Below, piece by piece: positions 8,330-16,717 of a stretch of DNA of 64,000 nucleotides. Where the stretch lies: positions 1-64,000 of the forward strand of contig DEAU01000039.1 in NCBI GenBank assembly GCA_002348705.1, in the 5' to 3' direction. Below the pieces are notes generated by a model. It was given only the letters and a program-made list of their open reading frames with translations, did not search any database and was not told where the DNA came from. Numbering within the stretch: the first letter of the stretch is position 1; every line of letters begins with the position of its first letter. The DNA comes from Candidatus Neomicrothrix sp. UBA2974. GTDB taxonomy: Bacteria; Actinomycetota; Acidimicrobiia; Acidimicrobiales; MedAcidi-G1. The position numbers and the translations under genes are program-made.

Positions 8330-9355
8330 TTAGTCGAGGACCCCAATCTCGCGCCAATACCGCTCTGCACCTGGGTGCAAGGGCACAAGTCGACTGGCTT
8401 CCACGGTCTGCTCTGCGACAATTCCGGAAGATGCTGCGTAGCCACTCTCGTCTGCTGAAGACTGGAGTGTTGTCCAAAGCGCCTTGGTGAGTCGATAAGC
8501 ATCGTCTTCGGACATTGAGGCGTCGGTGAAATAGACGGCATCAATAGTCGATTGCTTGACTGCGGGACTGTCCATAAGGGCCCCAGCCGGCACTTCGGTG
8601 AAGTTGAAGTTGGGATGAACGGCTTGGATCGTAGCTATGTCTCCGTCGCTAAAGCCGATGAGAGTCACCGGGACAGCACTTGCAGCATCGAGCATGCTCG
8701 CGTCAGCAGCTTTACCAGCTCCTGCCTTTCCGAACCCAACGATTCGGTTGTCCTTCATCGCGCTCACTACGTCTTCAAGGGCTCCATCAAAAACGTCCAC
8801 GGTGATTCCGAGTGCGTCAAACATTTCAAGAACCTTGGTGTAGACGGGCGAGCCCTGCATGCTTGGGGCAAACGACATACCTTCCAGATCTTGCACTCTC
8901 GTGATGCCCTTGTCTGAGCGTACAACAATCATTTCTGCAACTGTCAGGTAAGTCATGAGTAGCCGGGAGTCAGGACTTTGGTTTCCTTCGTACTGGCCTG
9001 TCCCCGTGTAGGACCGAGCTAGCGCGTTCAGACCTGCGATTGCATAATCAACCGAGCCTTGACCTACGAGACCGGGGTTGTCCGACGTCGAACTCTCCCG
9101 CACATTGATGGTTATTGCTCCGTCTTCTTGGCCCGCTAGGCGAGCATGAGTTAACAAGAAGCCGTAGACAGACGATGAAGTGGAACTACCCGCGAGGGTG
9201 AGGTCCATTTGTTTGTCATCGTCGGACCCGCAGGCTGGTGCGATTAAAAGAACGCTGAGGAGCAACACAACCCATCTTCGACAGGCAGATCGCTCCCTCA
9301 CCGGCTTGCTATGTGACCGCCATGCACGAAAATCGGAAAATTCTTGTCTGGGCAT
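8330..9355 (-). CDS. TAXI-family TRAP solute-binding lipoprotein
   Basis: 341 residues. A basic N terminus and hydrophobic core (WVVLLLSVLLIAPAC) end in a lipobox-like cysteine, so the protein should be anchored outside the membrane. The mature part has TAXI features: LTLAGSSTSSSVY near the start, a central YAIAGLNA and MTYLTVAEMIVVRSDKGI. It delivers the solute to the adjacent fused TRAP permease; TAXI ligands are poorly known, mostly small carboxylates. I chose ATG 9355 because GGGGGAG stands just upstream at proper spacing; an ATG six codons further up lacks such a site. Confidence 0.9.
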   Translation of the reverse strand: MPRQEFSDFRAWRSHSKPVRERSACRRWVVLLLSVLLIAPACGSDDDKQMDLTLAGSSTSSSVYGFLLTHARLAGQEDGAITINVRESSTSDNPGLVGQGSVDYAIAGLNALARSYTGTGQYEGNQSPDSRLLMTYLTVAEMIVVRSDKGITRVQDLEGMSFAPSMQGSPVYTKVLEMFDALGITVDVFDGALEDVVSAMKDNRIVGFGKAGAGKAADASMLDAASAVPVTLIGFSDGDIATIQAVHPNFNFTEVPAGALMDSPAVKQSTIDAVYFTDASMSEDDAYRLTKALWTTLQSSADESGYAASSGIVAEQTVEASRLVPLHPGAERYWREIGVLD

Positions 9356-9432
9356 AGGACTCCCCCTAGTCATGTCCGTACCTAGATGGCAAAGGAACGT
9401 TTAGTTGTTTTCATTCCGTGTCATGAATCTCA

Positions 9433-9459
9433 TCGCTGCGTGTATCCCCTTCGCAGCGA
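9433..9459. promoter_or_regulatory. inverted repeat in divergent promoter region
   Basis: TCGCTGCG (9433-9440) and CGCAGCGA (9452-9459) form a perfect 8-base inverted repeat with an 11-base spacer. It sits between the TAXI-TRAP genes (minus) and the Rieske operon (plus), so it may be an operator or a leader hairpin. No regulator gene lies beside it. Confidence 0.4.
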
Positions 9460-9538
9460 ATTAATTCCATATTCAATTCAGCGCTAACTATTGCAGTTAG
9501 GCCGTTTCTGTTCAAGAGATTGCTTTACGGGATTGCTT

Positions 9539-10753
9539 ATGACGTCCGCTGATATTGTCCGCTCGATAGCAACGGAACAGGAAACGCCGGTCGGCGAAAG
9601 TCAGCTCTTCTCACCTGCCCGCTACGCCGGCACTCGCGCACCGATCGAGGAGGCCGAGCCCCTGCCTCCCGACGTCTACTTTTCTCAAGAGTGGTACGAC
9701 CGCGAGGTCGAGACGATCTTCCGCAAGTGCTGGCTATTGGCTACCCGCGAGGAAGAGATTCCGAACTCAGGCGACTACGTGCGGTTGGACATAGTGGGTG
9801 AGCCACTGGTGATTGTCCGTGATGAAGAAGGAAAGGTTCGGGCCCTCTCGGCTTCCTGTCGCCATCGCGGTTCGGAGTTGATGAGCGGCCAAGGGAACTA
9901 CAAGAAGATCGTATGTCCCTACCACGCATGGACCTACTCGCTGGAAGGAGAGTTGCTAGCGGCACCGTCGATGAAGGAGGCGATGGGTTTCGACAAATCA
10001 GACCACTCTCTTCCCAGCGTGCGTGCCGAGACATGGGGCGGCTTCGTGTTCGTGAACTTTGACCATGATTCAGTCTCGCTGTTGGAGTCGCTCGGAGGGC
10101 TTGTCGATCGCTTAGCCAGTTATCGACTCGAAGAGATGAAGGTCACAAAGAAGTGGGAGAACCGCTTCAACGCGAACTGGAAGATCTGGGTGGAGAACTC
10201 TCGGGAGGGCTACCACGTACCGACTGTGCACAGAGGGTCACTTGACACCTTCTATCCCGGTTCGCGTCGAACCGTCTTTCAGGCTGACGGCGAGCCAATG
10301 GTGTACGCGATCAACAGCAGCGACAACGAAAACGGCCTCTACGTTCCGCGCAACCACACGCTTCCCTTTGTCGAAGGGCTCTCAGCGCAGGACAACGAGA
10401 GCACCCACTTCATTATCGGTTATCCGCATCTCCTTCTGAATGTTCCTCCCGACCGGATCACGTTCCACCAGTACTTTCCGGAGGGGCCCGAGTGGACACG
10501 GATCGTGTCGTGGTGCTGCTTCCCGCAGTCCACGATCGATCTTCCAGAGTTCGAAACCGAGGTAGAGGACAAGTACTACCCGTCGATGGACATGTTTTTG
10601 GCTGAGGACAAAGGTGTCTGCGAACTCGTCCACCGAGGCATCCGCGGCCAACTTGCCAAGTTGTCGCGGTACTCGCCGACGGAGGAACGCACCGTTCACG
10701 AGTTTTCCAACTATGTGCTTGATCGTGTCCTCGGCCCGGTGAACGGTCAGTGA
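9539..10753 (+). CDS. Rieske non-heme iron oxygenase, alpha subunit
   Basis: 404 residues from ATG 9539. The Rieske [2Fe-2S] ligands are C107-x-H109 (CRHRG) and C126-x2-H129 (CPYHAW); the catalytic iron site follows in NWKIWVENSREGYHVPTVH with H226 and H231. This is the ring-hydroxylating dioxygenase/quaternary-amine monooxygenase type, longer than the VanA-like proteins at 14.8-20 kb. It needs an outside reductase, and none is encoded in the window. The Rid protein and the phosphotriesterase-like gene follow at short distances, so the three are probably one operon for attack on an aromatic or N-methylated substrate (inference). Confidence 0.92.
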   Translation: MTSADIVRSIATEQETPVGESQLFSPARYAGTRAPIEEAEPLPPDVYFSQEWYDREVETIFRKCWLLATREEEIPNSGDYVRLDIVGEPLVIVRDEEGKVRALSASCRHRGSELMSGQGNYKKIVCPYHAWTYSLEGELLAAPSMKEAMGFDKSDHSLPSVRAETWGGFVFVNFDHDSVSLLESLGGLVDRLASYRLEEMKVTKKWENRFNANWKIWVENSREGYHVPTVHRGSLDTFYPGSRRTVFQADGEPMVYAINSSDNENGLYVPRNHTLPFVEGLSAQDNESTHFIIGYPHLLLNVPPDRITFHQYFPEGPEWTRIVSWCCFPQSTIDLPEFETEVEDKYYPSMDMFLAEDKGVCELVHRGIRGQLAKLSRYSPTEERTVHEFSNYVLDRVLGPVNGQ

Positions 10754-10765
10754 AGAGGTGATGAG

Positions 10766-11158
10766 ATGACAACCCGAGAGAACATTTCCATTCCTAACGT
10801 TGCTGAACCGGCAGATCCACGGGTGGGTTCACAGTGCATCCGTAAGGGCGATCTGTTGTTTATTTCTGGTCAGATTGCCATGGATGATGGAGAACTGGTC
10901 GGTCCGAACGACCCGTTAGAGCAGTGTCGCCAGTGCCTGCGACACATCGAAACCTATGTCAGCAGAGCAGGCGGGACGCTCGATGATGTGGTGTCGCTCG
11001 ACATCTTCCTCACGGACATCCGCTATCGACCGGCCGCAGGCCAAGCCCGGGCAGAGTTCTTCAACGAACCCGGCCCGAGTGCCACGGTCGTGGGCGGAGT
11101 TGATCTCGCGTTCGAAGGGCTTCTGGTGGAGATAAGCGCTCGAGCGGTCCTGTCCTGA
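10766..11158 (+). CDS. RidA/YER057c/UK114-family protein
   Basis: 130 residues with the family strands GDLLFISGQIAMDDGELVG and the C-terminal LLVEISARAV. Archetypal RidA hydrolyses reactive enamines/imines made by PLP enzymes and depends on an Arg in a P-x-R-T-x-V type motif. Here the corresponding stretch reads GPSATVVGG, with no Arg, so it belongs with the non-archetypal Rid groups often found in catabolic operons. It lies 12 bases after the oxygenase gene and 5 bases before the phosphotriesterase-family gene. Confidence 0.88.
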   Translation: MTTRENISIPNVAEPADPRVGSQCIRKGDLLFISGQIAMDDGELVGPNDPLEQCRQCLRHIETYVSRAGGTLDDVVSLDIFLTDIRYRPAAGQARAEFFNEPGPSATVVGGVDLAFEGLLVEISARAVLS

Positions 11159-11163
11159 CAGCC

Positions 11164-12222
11164 ATGAAGGCCGGGTGGGCACAGACTGTTCTGGGACCGG
11201 TAGACGCTGCGGAGCTCGGCGTCACTCTGGCTCACGACCATGTCCTCATGGACGGATCGTTCATGTATGTCGACCCACCGTTGACTGCTGACCGCTATCT
11301 CGCTGACGAGCAGATCACCCTCGAGAACCGGGGTTGGGTTGCCTACCACTGGACTTCGAGCCATCACAATGTGCACCTTGATTCAGAGGACATGGCGATC
11401 ACAGAGTTGCAGCGGTTTGTTGCTGCCGGTGGACGCACTGTCGTGGACCCCACTAATAACGGCTTGGGTCGTGACCCGGAACCACTTGTCCGTATTGCCC
11501 GGGCGACCGGAAGTCACCTCATCGTGGGTTCTGGCTACTACCTGGGAGGCACACACCCCCCTGGCATGGACGATCGGGCTTTGGAATCGATTACCGATGA
11601 GATCGTTGCTGATATTCAGGTCGGAATCGCTGGAACCGAGGTGAGGGCTGGACTTATTGGCGAGATCGGTTGCACTTACCCCTGGCTGCCTAACGAGAAG
11701 AAGAGTCTCCGGGCAGCAGTGGCTGCTCAAGTTGAGACCGGGGCACCACTCATGGTTCATCCTGGCCGGGACCCGATGTCGCCAGTGGAGATCGTGGAGA
11801 TCGTGGAGCAGGAGGGGGGCGACCTCGACCGCACGATCATTTGTCACATCGACCGCACCTGCACTGACCGGTTGTGGCTCAGCGACATGGCGGCCACCGG
11901 TGTGTATCTGGAGTACGACCTGTTCGGCAACGAGAGTTCCTGGTACCCGCCAAATCCGAAGGTGGACATGCCCTCTGATGCCGAGCGAATGGAGGTCGTG
12001 CTTTGGCACTTCGAAAAGGGTCTGGAGGACAAGGTGCTTCTGTCGCATGACATCGCGACTAAGCATCGACTCCACGCGTACGGCGGTCTCGGGTACGACC
12101 ATCTGCTCACGAATGTGGTCCCTCGCTTGCGCCAACGAGGGTTATCTGAGGGAGATGTGAACAGACTGCTCATCGACAACCCAGCTCGGGTGCTGGGTTT
12201 TACTTCAACAGCAGGCCCGTGA
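11164..12222 (+). CDS. phosphotriesterase-family metal hydrolase
   Basis: 352 residues of the amidohydrolase superfamily, phosphotriesterase group. The first metal site is LAHDHVLMDG (H24, H26). GLIGEIGC supplies a Glu where PTE uses a carboxylated Lys, as in the E. coli phosphotriesterase homology protein. HPGRD and ICHIDR give further His ligands and LSHDIATKHR the Asp. Such enzymes open lactones or cleave esters and amides; true phosphotriesterase activity is unlikely as the native role. It ends the three-gene operon and is followed directly by a small hairpin. Confidence 0.88.
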   Translation: MKAGWAQTVLGPVDAAELGVTLAHDHVLMDGSFMYVDPPLTADRYLADEQITLENRGWVAYHWTSSHHNVHLDSEDMAITELQRFVAAGGRTVVDPTNNGLGRDPEPLVRIARATGSHLIVGSGYYLGGTHPPGMDDRALESITDEIVADIQVGIAGTEVRAGLIGEIGCTYPWLPNEKKSLRAAVAAQVETGAPLMVHPGRDPMSPVEIVEIVEQEGGDLDRTIICHIDRTCTDRLWLSDMAATGVYLEYDLFGNESSWYPPNPKVDMPSDAERMEVVLWHFEKGLEDKVLLSHDIATKHRLHAYGGLGYDHLLTNVVPRLRQRGLSEGDVNRLLIDNPARVLGFTSTAGP

Positions 12223-12228
12223 GCTCCA

Positions 12229-12244
12229 GCTGCTGAAAAGCAGC
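12229..12244 (+). terminator. stem-loop after the Rieske/Rid/PTE operon
   Basis: GCTGCT and AGCAGC form a perfect 6-base stem with a GAAA tetraloop, starting seven bases past the stop codon. The following bases (GAAAGTCCTTCTTTC) are only moderately T-rich, so termination would be weak, or the hairpin may protect the transcript end. Confidence 0.5.
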
Positions 12245-12544
12245 GAAAGTCCTTCTTTCATCCGATCCATATGTGTTTTCGTTTCGTCGGACCGTATACC
12301 CGCCCGCCCAGCTTTGGCTTCGATTACGGCTCCTAACCGTGGGAGCTTCGATTCGAGGGTTTCATCATGACTCCACCGAGGCTGGCAGGCTGCCGGCTCC
12401 TTTTAGGACTTGCTCGTTCCCGTGGTTGCTTCCAGCCCGCAATCACTCCTCAGATGCTGCTAGACCCGGTGGTAGCAGAGTTGACCAGAGACGAGTTGAG
12501 GCCAGAGATTGCAGGCAAGCGGCCAACTTCAGAATCGTTCGTCG
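12245..12544. other. intergenic stretch with no supported gene
   Basis: About 300 bases between the phosphotriesterase-family operon and the first EamA transporter. Open frames here overlap the transporter out of phase and show no family features. I found no tRNA, strong hairpin or clear promoter. Confidence 0.4.
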
Positions 12545-13405
12545 ATGGGCAGGCTGTCGGCTGTCGGTGCAATTGTGCTTTGGTCCATAGGGACCGTGAT
12601 AATCGCCTACTTCGACATGCCCGGAATACAGGCTGCTTTTTGGCGGCTGACCCTAGGAGGCGTGGCTTATCCGGTCGTCCTCTACGTCAGCGGCCGTCGC
12701 TTGAGTTGGCGACAGTTTCGCCTTGCCGCTCCAGCGGCAGTCCTGTTTGCAGTCCAACTGGGAGTTGCTTTCACGGCCATAAAGGCCACCTCAGTGGCAA
12801 ACATGACCACCATTGCCGCTCTCCTCCCGGCAGTTCTAATGGTCATCTCGGCCATCCGATATCGAGAACCGATTGGAATGAAAACAGTCCTTATGGGCGG
12901 GATTGCCTTGGTCGGTGTGGTGGTGATCATCCGTGGAGCCCCCGGAGGAGATGGATCATCAAGTCTGCGCGGTGATCTGCTGGCAGTTCTCGGGATGCTC
13001 CTGTTCGCCACTTACTTTGTTGTCGTTAAAGAGGTCAGACAACATCTCGATACTTTCAGCCTGCAGACTCTCACGATGCCTATCGGCGCAGCGGTCCTGT
13101 ATCCAATGGCAGCCATCGAAGCCGACCAACTTTTCCCGCCACTTCCCTCGTTCAGTGATTGGATCTGGGTGGCGTTGATTCTGTTGATCCCTGGCTCGGG
13201 ACATTTCCTGATGAACTGGGCTCATCTCCACGTGAGCCTGACCGTGTCAGGGATTCTGACCCTCGGAATCCCAGTGCTTTCGGCGATCGGAGCATGGTTA
13301 GTCCTCGACCAGAGCATGGGGGCAATTCAGATAGGAGGGATGGTGGTGGTACTCGCAGCGCTGGTGGCAATCGTTTTAAACCATCCAGAAGACCCGGTCC
13401 GATAG
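12545..13405 (+). CDS. EamA/DMT-family transporter
   Basis: 286 residues from ATG 12545, with ten predicted helices in two EamA repeats (helices begin SAVGAIVLWSIGTVII and, in the second half, LLAVLGMLLFATYFVVV). Members of the drug/metabolite transporter superfamily are usually exporters of amino acids or other metabolites. An in-frame upstream start would add 12 polar residues before the first helix, which is less likely. The next gene encodes a homologue with matching motifs in the second half (PGSGHFLMNWAHLHVSLT versus PGTGHFLTNVAHGHASLT), so they are a duplicated pair. Two terminator hairpins lie between them. Confidence 0.85.
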   Translation: MGRLSAVGAIVLWSIGTVIIAYFDMPGIQAAFWRLTLGGVAYPVVLYVSGRRLSWRQFRLAAPAAVLFAVQLGVAFTAIKATSVANMTTIAALLPAVLMVISAIRYREPIGMKTVLMGGIALVGVVVIIRGAPGGDGSSSLRGDLLAVLGMLLFATYFVVVKEVRQHLDTFSLQTLTMPIGAAVLYPMAAIEADQLFPPLPSFSDWIWVALILLIPGSGHFLMNWAHLHVSLTVSGILTLGIPVLSAIGAWLVLDQSMGAIQIGGMVVVLAALVAIVLNHPEDPVR

Positions 13406-13496
13406 CCGCAAGTCCTATAGAAAGTGCTCGACTGCGGTTCCGTTTAATCGTCGTAGCAAACTGAGGGGTGTCAGGTCCATCTCATGGCAATGGAGT

Positions 13497-13540
13497 AGCC
13501 CGAGGAGCCGGGCTCCTTATAGATCCTTGGAGGATTTTTT
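13497..13540 (+). terminator. tandem stem-loops, second a rho-independent terminator
   Basis: First stem AGCCCG/CGGGCT (13497-13502, 13509-13514) with a 6-base loop. Second stem ATCCT/AGGAT (13523-13527, 13531-13535) with loop TGG, followed by five further T (13536-13540). Position ~90 bases after the first EamA gene fits transcription end there. Confidence 0.72.
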
Positions 13541-13687
13541 CCTGCCAGGCATCTGGGACGTCGGGCGACTTCAGCAGTGCCACTACCTAGAAGGATGGGA
13601 TCGGAGTCAGATGACTAGGTTTAACAACCGATCAGTTAGAAGGTTCTTAAACAAACAGATGCAGTTGAACTAGCCGTGAATACGTAG

Positions 13688-14593
13688 ATGGCGACAAAAA
13701 GACCGGGACTGGGAAAAAGCGCAGCTGTTAGTTCGGTAGCGCTTCTGTCATTTGGTCCTGTAATCGTCAAGCAGGTCGAATTGGTAGCGACCGGATTTGT
13801 GTTCTGGCGTCTCCTAATAGCCGCAGTCCCATTGGCTGTGTTCTTTGCCGTGTCTCGACGCCGGGTGACGCTTAAAGATCTTCGCCGCTCAGCGCCTGGT
13901 GGATTCGTCTTCGGAATAAATCTGATTATTGGTGTTCTTGCGTTGCGCAGAACGAGTGCTTTGAACCACATGATCATCATGTCTTTCCAGCCGCTTGCCG
14001 TCCTGATGGTCGGCGTCAAATATTTCGGAGAACGACCGAGAACGTCGATCTATTTCTTTTCGTTAACGGCAATTGGTGGAGTGGTACTGACACTTTTCAC
14101 CAAGGACGCCAGCGGTGTGGCGGGCTTGTCGGGGAACCTTTTGTCGCTTTGCGGCATGGCGCTGTTCACCCTCTATTTCGCCTTGAGTAAAACCGCACGG
14201 CAGAGTCTGGACTCGCCCACCTACCAACTTCTCTTGATTCTGGTTGCCTGGATCACGATCCTCCCATTTCTCCTAATTGTCGAAGCGGGTATACCCGTAC
14301 CATCTGGCAACGACTGGTGGTTGATAACCGCCATGGCTCTTATTCCCGGAACTGGACATTTCCTGACCAATGTCGCCCACGGCCACGCCTCGTTGACTTT
14401 GGTTGGCCTCATGAACCTCGGCATGACGTCACTAGCCCCCCTGTATGCCTGGTGGATCCTTGGAGAAGCCATCGGAGGGATGCAAGCAATAGGGACCGGA
14501 ATCGTGATTATTTCCCTGGCTCTGATTGTGACCACAGCACCTCAAGAGCACCCCCCTGAATCCGTGAATCCAAATACAGTCGACGGGACTTAG
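13688..14593 (+). CDS. EamA/DMT-family transporter (paralogue)
   Basis: 301 residues with ten predicted helices and two EamA domains; the first begins SAAVSSVALLSFGPVIV and the second LLSLCGMALFTLYFAL. It shares the duplicated gene plan of its upstream neighbour, including a conserved GTGHFLTN motif in the seventh-eighth helix region, but is clearly diverged. It has its own promoter region because terminators separate the two. The stretch 14594-14823 that follows holds no gene; the Rieske-less cluster begins beyond it. Function, probably efflux of a metabolite, is family knowledge only. Confidence 0.85.
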   Translation: MATKRPGLGKSAAVSSVALLSFGPVIVKQVELVATGFVFWRLLIAAVPLAVFFAVSRRRVTLKDLRRSAPGGFVFGINLIIGVLALRRTSALNHMIIMSFQPLAVLMVGVKYFGERPRTSIYFFSLTAIGGVVLTLFTKDASGVAGLSGNLLSLCGMALFTLYFALSKTARQSLDSPTYQLLLILVAWITILPFLLIVEAGIPVPSGNDWWLITAMALIPGTGHFLTNVAHGHASLTLVGLMNLGMTSLAPLYAWWILGEAIGGMQAIGTGIVIISLALIVTTAPQEHPPESVNPNTVDGT

Positions 14594-14823
14594 TGTCGAG
14601 TTTTTCTGAGCGTGAGCGGAACTCTGACCAAACCTGCTTTCGAGCCTGCAAGTATTGAATGACAAGTTCGAGCAGACCTCGCCTCTAATCGAAGGGGACC
14701 GGAATTTGTTTTGGTTTGGCGATCCGCAATCGGCTGCAAAGTTCGTCTATCTGATAAATATTGGGCACAGCTGGTGGGCTGATATGGGCCAACCCACCGC
14801 TCGCTGACTAAGAAAGGACCTCG

Positions 14824-15729
14824 ATGTCAAGTAGTCCGGATCCGGTGATATGGGACCTCTGGCATCCTGTGGCGAGTCTGCGGGACTTGCAAAGAAATGG
14901 ACGAGAACAGACTCTGCTCCTAGACCAGAAGATCGTTGTAGGAGTTGGTCAAGACGGTGCACCTGAGGCATATCGAACCAACAGGGAAATGCCAATAAAT
15001 GAGCCCTGGGTGGGCGAGGAACCCCTGCCAGTCAAGCAACACCTCGGTTTCTTATGGACAAGCTTGGGTAGTCCAACCGATGAGATCTTCTCCATTCCGG
15101 AGGCCGAAGAAACAGACCGGACAAACGTACATGCGGCGACCGTCGGTGTTGCTTGTTCCGCACCTCGAGCGATCGAAAACTTTCTAGACATCGCCCACTT
15201 CCCATATGTGCACACCGACATCCTTGGAGTAGAGCCACACACCGAGGTAGTTGACTATGACGTCGACTACGAGAACGGGGAAATCTGGACCAGAAATGTC
15301 TTCTACTACCAGCCGCAGGCAGCGGTTCAGCAATCTGGTGGGGTCCTAGCCCACTATTGGTATCGCGTTCCGCACCCGTACGTGGCAGTCCTTTACAAGG
15401 CTTCTGGCGCCGAATCTGAGCGAATGGACATTGTCATCGCTCTTCTTGTGCAGGCAATGACTGAAACCTCCAGCCGAGTAAGGATGTTCAACAGCAATCT
15501 GGATGACCAGAGTTCGACCACCCAGATTCGACATTGGAACAATGAAATATTTGGGCAAGACAAGCCCATTATCGAAAATCAGCATCCCAAGCGCTTACCC
15601 CTAGATCCACGTGTTGAGACGCCGATTAGGGCTGACAAGTTGGCGATCGCTTATCGACGCTGGCTCAGCGATCTTGGAGTCACCTACGGCGTTATCCCTT
15701 CTCAACACTCGTCATTCGGAGCCGCATAA
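14824..15729 (+). CDS. Rieske-less VanA-like oxygenase catalytic subunit (1)
   Basis: 301 residues. The catalytic half matches VanA/dicamba-monooxygenase-type Rieske oxygenases: AIENFLDIAHFPYVH gives D122, H125 and H130, and GQDKPIIENQHP gives the third iron ligand D246. The N-terminal half keeps flanking strands (DLWHPV at 11-16, GFLWTSLG at 75-82), but the ~37 residues that should carry C-x-H and C-x2-H are gone: no cysteine occurs before residue 111. Electrons must come from another Rieske protein. The caffeine N7-demethylase subunit NdmC is a known precedent for such loss. First gene of a cluster ending with an intact Rieske oxygenase. Confidence 0.85.
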   Translation: MSSSPDPVIWDLWHPVASLRDLQRNGREQTLLLDQKIVVGVGQDGAPEAYRTNREMPINEPWVGEEPLPVKQHLGFLWTSLGSPTDEIFSIPEAEETDRTNVHAATVGVACSAPRAIENFLDIAHFPYVHTDILGVEPHTEVVDYDVDYENGEIWTRNVFYYQPQAAVQQSGGVLAHYWYRVPHPYVAVLYKASGAESERMDIVIALLVQAMTETSSRVRMFNSNLDDQSSTTQIRHWNNEIFGQDKPIIENQHPKRLPLDPRVETPIRADKLAIAYRRWLSDLGVTYGVIPSQHSSFGAA

Positions 15730-15793
15730 GCGGCAAAGTCCTCGTTGCCGACGTCCGTTTTAGACCTACACGATCCAGAGCGGAGCATCTGCT

Positions 15794-16708
15794 TTGAAGT
15801 TCCCTGAGGAGTCGGAGGTCTGCTCAGACAGCGCGATTCTCAACCTTTGGCACCCACTGGTTCCTGAGGCCGAGGTGCCGGTTGGCTCCGTCAGCGAATT
15901 GGTGCTGCTTGGAAGAACAGTTTTCTTTACGACTGGAGTCTCGGATGAGTATCTGGTCTGGTCGGAAAAGTCGAAAGCCCCAGTATCAGGCGGCAGTGAG
16001 CCCTTTCCTGAAGACAAGCAACTACCGGTGCTTGTGCGCTACGGCTACCTCTGGACGAGCCTCGGGTCTCCGCCCAACGGACTTTTCGAAATTCCGGAGT
16101 TCGAGGAACCGGATCGGCGAAACATCCACGCCGCCACAATCGGAGTGCATTGTTCGGCTCCCCGGGCAATAGAGAACTTCTTGGACATGGGCCACTTCCC
16201 ATATGTGCACCCTGGAATTCTCGGAGCGGAGCCACACACGGAAGTCGTCGAATATGACGTACGAGTCGATACAGATAGCAACGAAATCTGGGCTACAGAG
16301 TGCCTCTTCTACCAGCCTCAGGCCGCGGCTACTTCTGTTGGAGGACAACTCGTTGGCTACACCTACCGAGTCCCGCACCCTTATTGCGTGATGCTCTACA
16401 AGACCAATCCCGTGGACCAAGAACGAATGGACGTCATAGGACTCTTCGTCCGGTCGGTGACCTCAGAACATATAGAGGCCAGCATGTTCCTCAGTCTGCT
16501 AGATGGTGTGAACACTGATTCAACTATTCGGAAGTTCCAACAGGAGGTCTTTGCCCAAGACAAACCAATTCTTGAGAATCAGCACCCGAAACGCTTGCCT
16601 CTCAATCCACGAGCGGAGACACCCGTACGAGCAGACAAGTCAGCGATTGTCTACAGGCGGTGGCTTTCTGACCTAGGGATCACCTACGGGGTGATTCCGG
16701 AAGCATGA
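15794..16708 (+). CDS. Rieske-less VanA-like oxygenase catalytic subunit (2)
   Basis: 304 residues, start TTG 15794. Iron site intact: D131, H134, H139 in AIENFLDMGHFPYVH, and D256 in AQDKPILENQHP. As in the first copy, the Rieske loops are missing between LWHPLV (18-23) and GYLWTSLG (84-91); only one cysteine (C10) occurs before residue 120. The two copies share long blocks (HAATxGVxCSAPRAIENFLD; RRWLSDLGxTYGVIP), so they arose by duplication after the loss. The GcvT-family gene starts nine bases after its stop, implying one transcript. Substrate unknown; O- or N-demethylation is the commonest reaction of the parent family. Confidence 0.85.
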   Translation: MKFPEESEVCSDSAILNLWHPLVPEAEVPVGSVSELVLLGRTVFFTTGVSDEYLVWSEKSKAPVSGGSEPFPEDKQLPVLVRYGYLWTSLGSPPNGLFEIPEFEEPDRRNIHAATIGVHCSAPRAIENFLDMGHFPYVHPGILGAEPHTEVVEYDVRVDTDSNEIWATECLFYQPQAAATSVGGQLVGYTYRVPHPYCVMLYKTNPVDQERMDVIGLFVRSVTSEHIEASMFLSLLDGVNTDSTIRKFQQEVFAQDKPILENQHPKRLPLNPRAETPVRADKSAIVYRRWLSDLGITYGVIPEA

Positions 16709-16717
16709 GGATGGGAC

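Noticed and set aside
11790..11815. Short repeat GAGATCGTG inside the phosphotriesterase-family gene
   Set aside because: Two copies only, encoding VEIVEIV; ordinary low-complexity within a helix.
11383..12135. 250-codon minus-strand frame opposite the phosphotriesterase-family gene
   Set aside because: Antisense shadow; the plus-strand protein has intact metal motifs along the same stretch.
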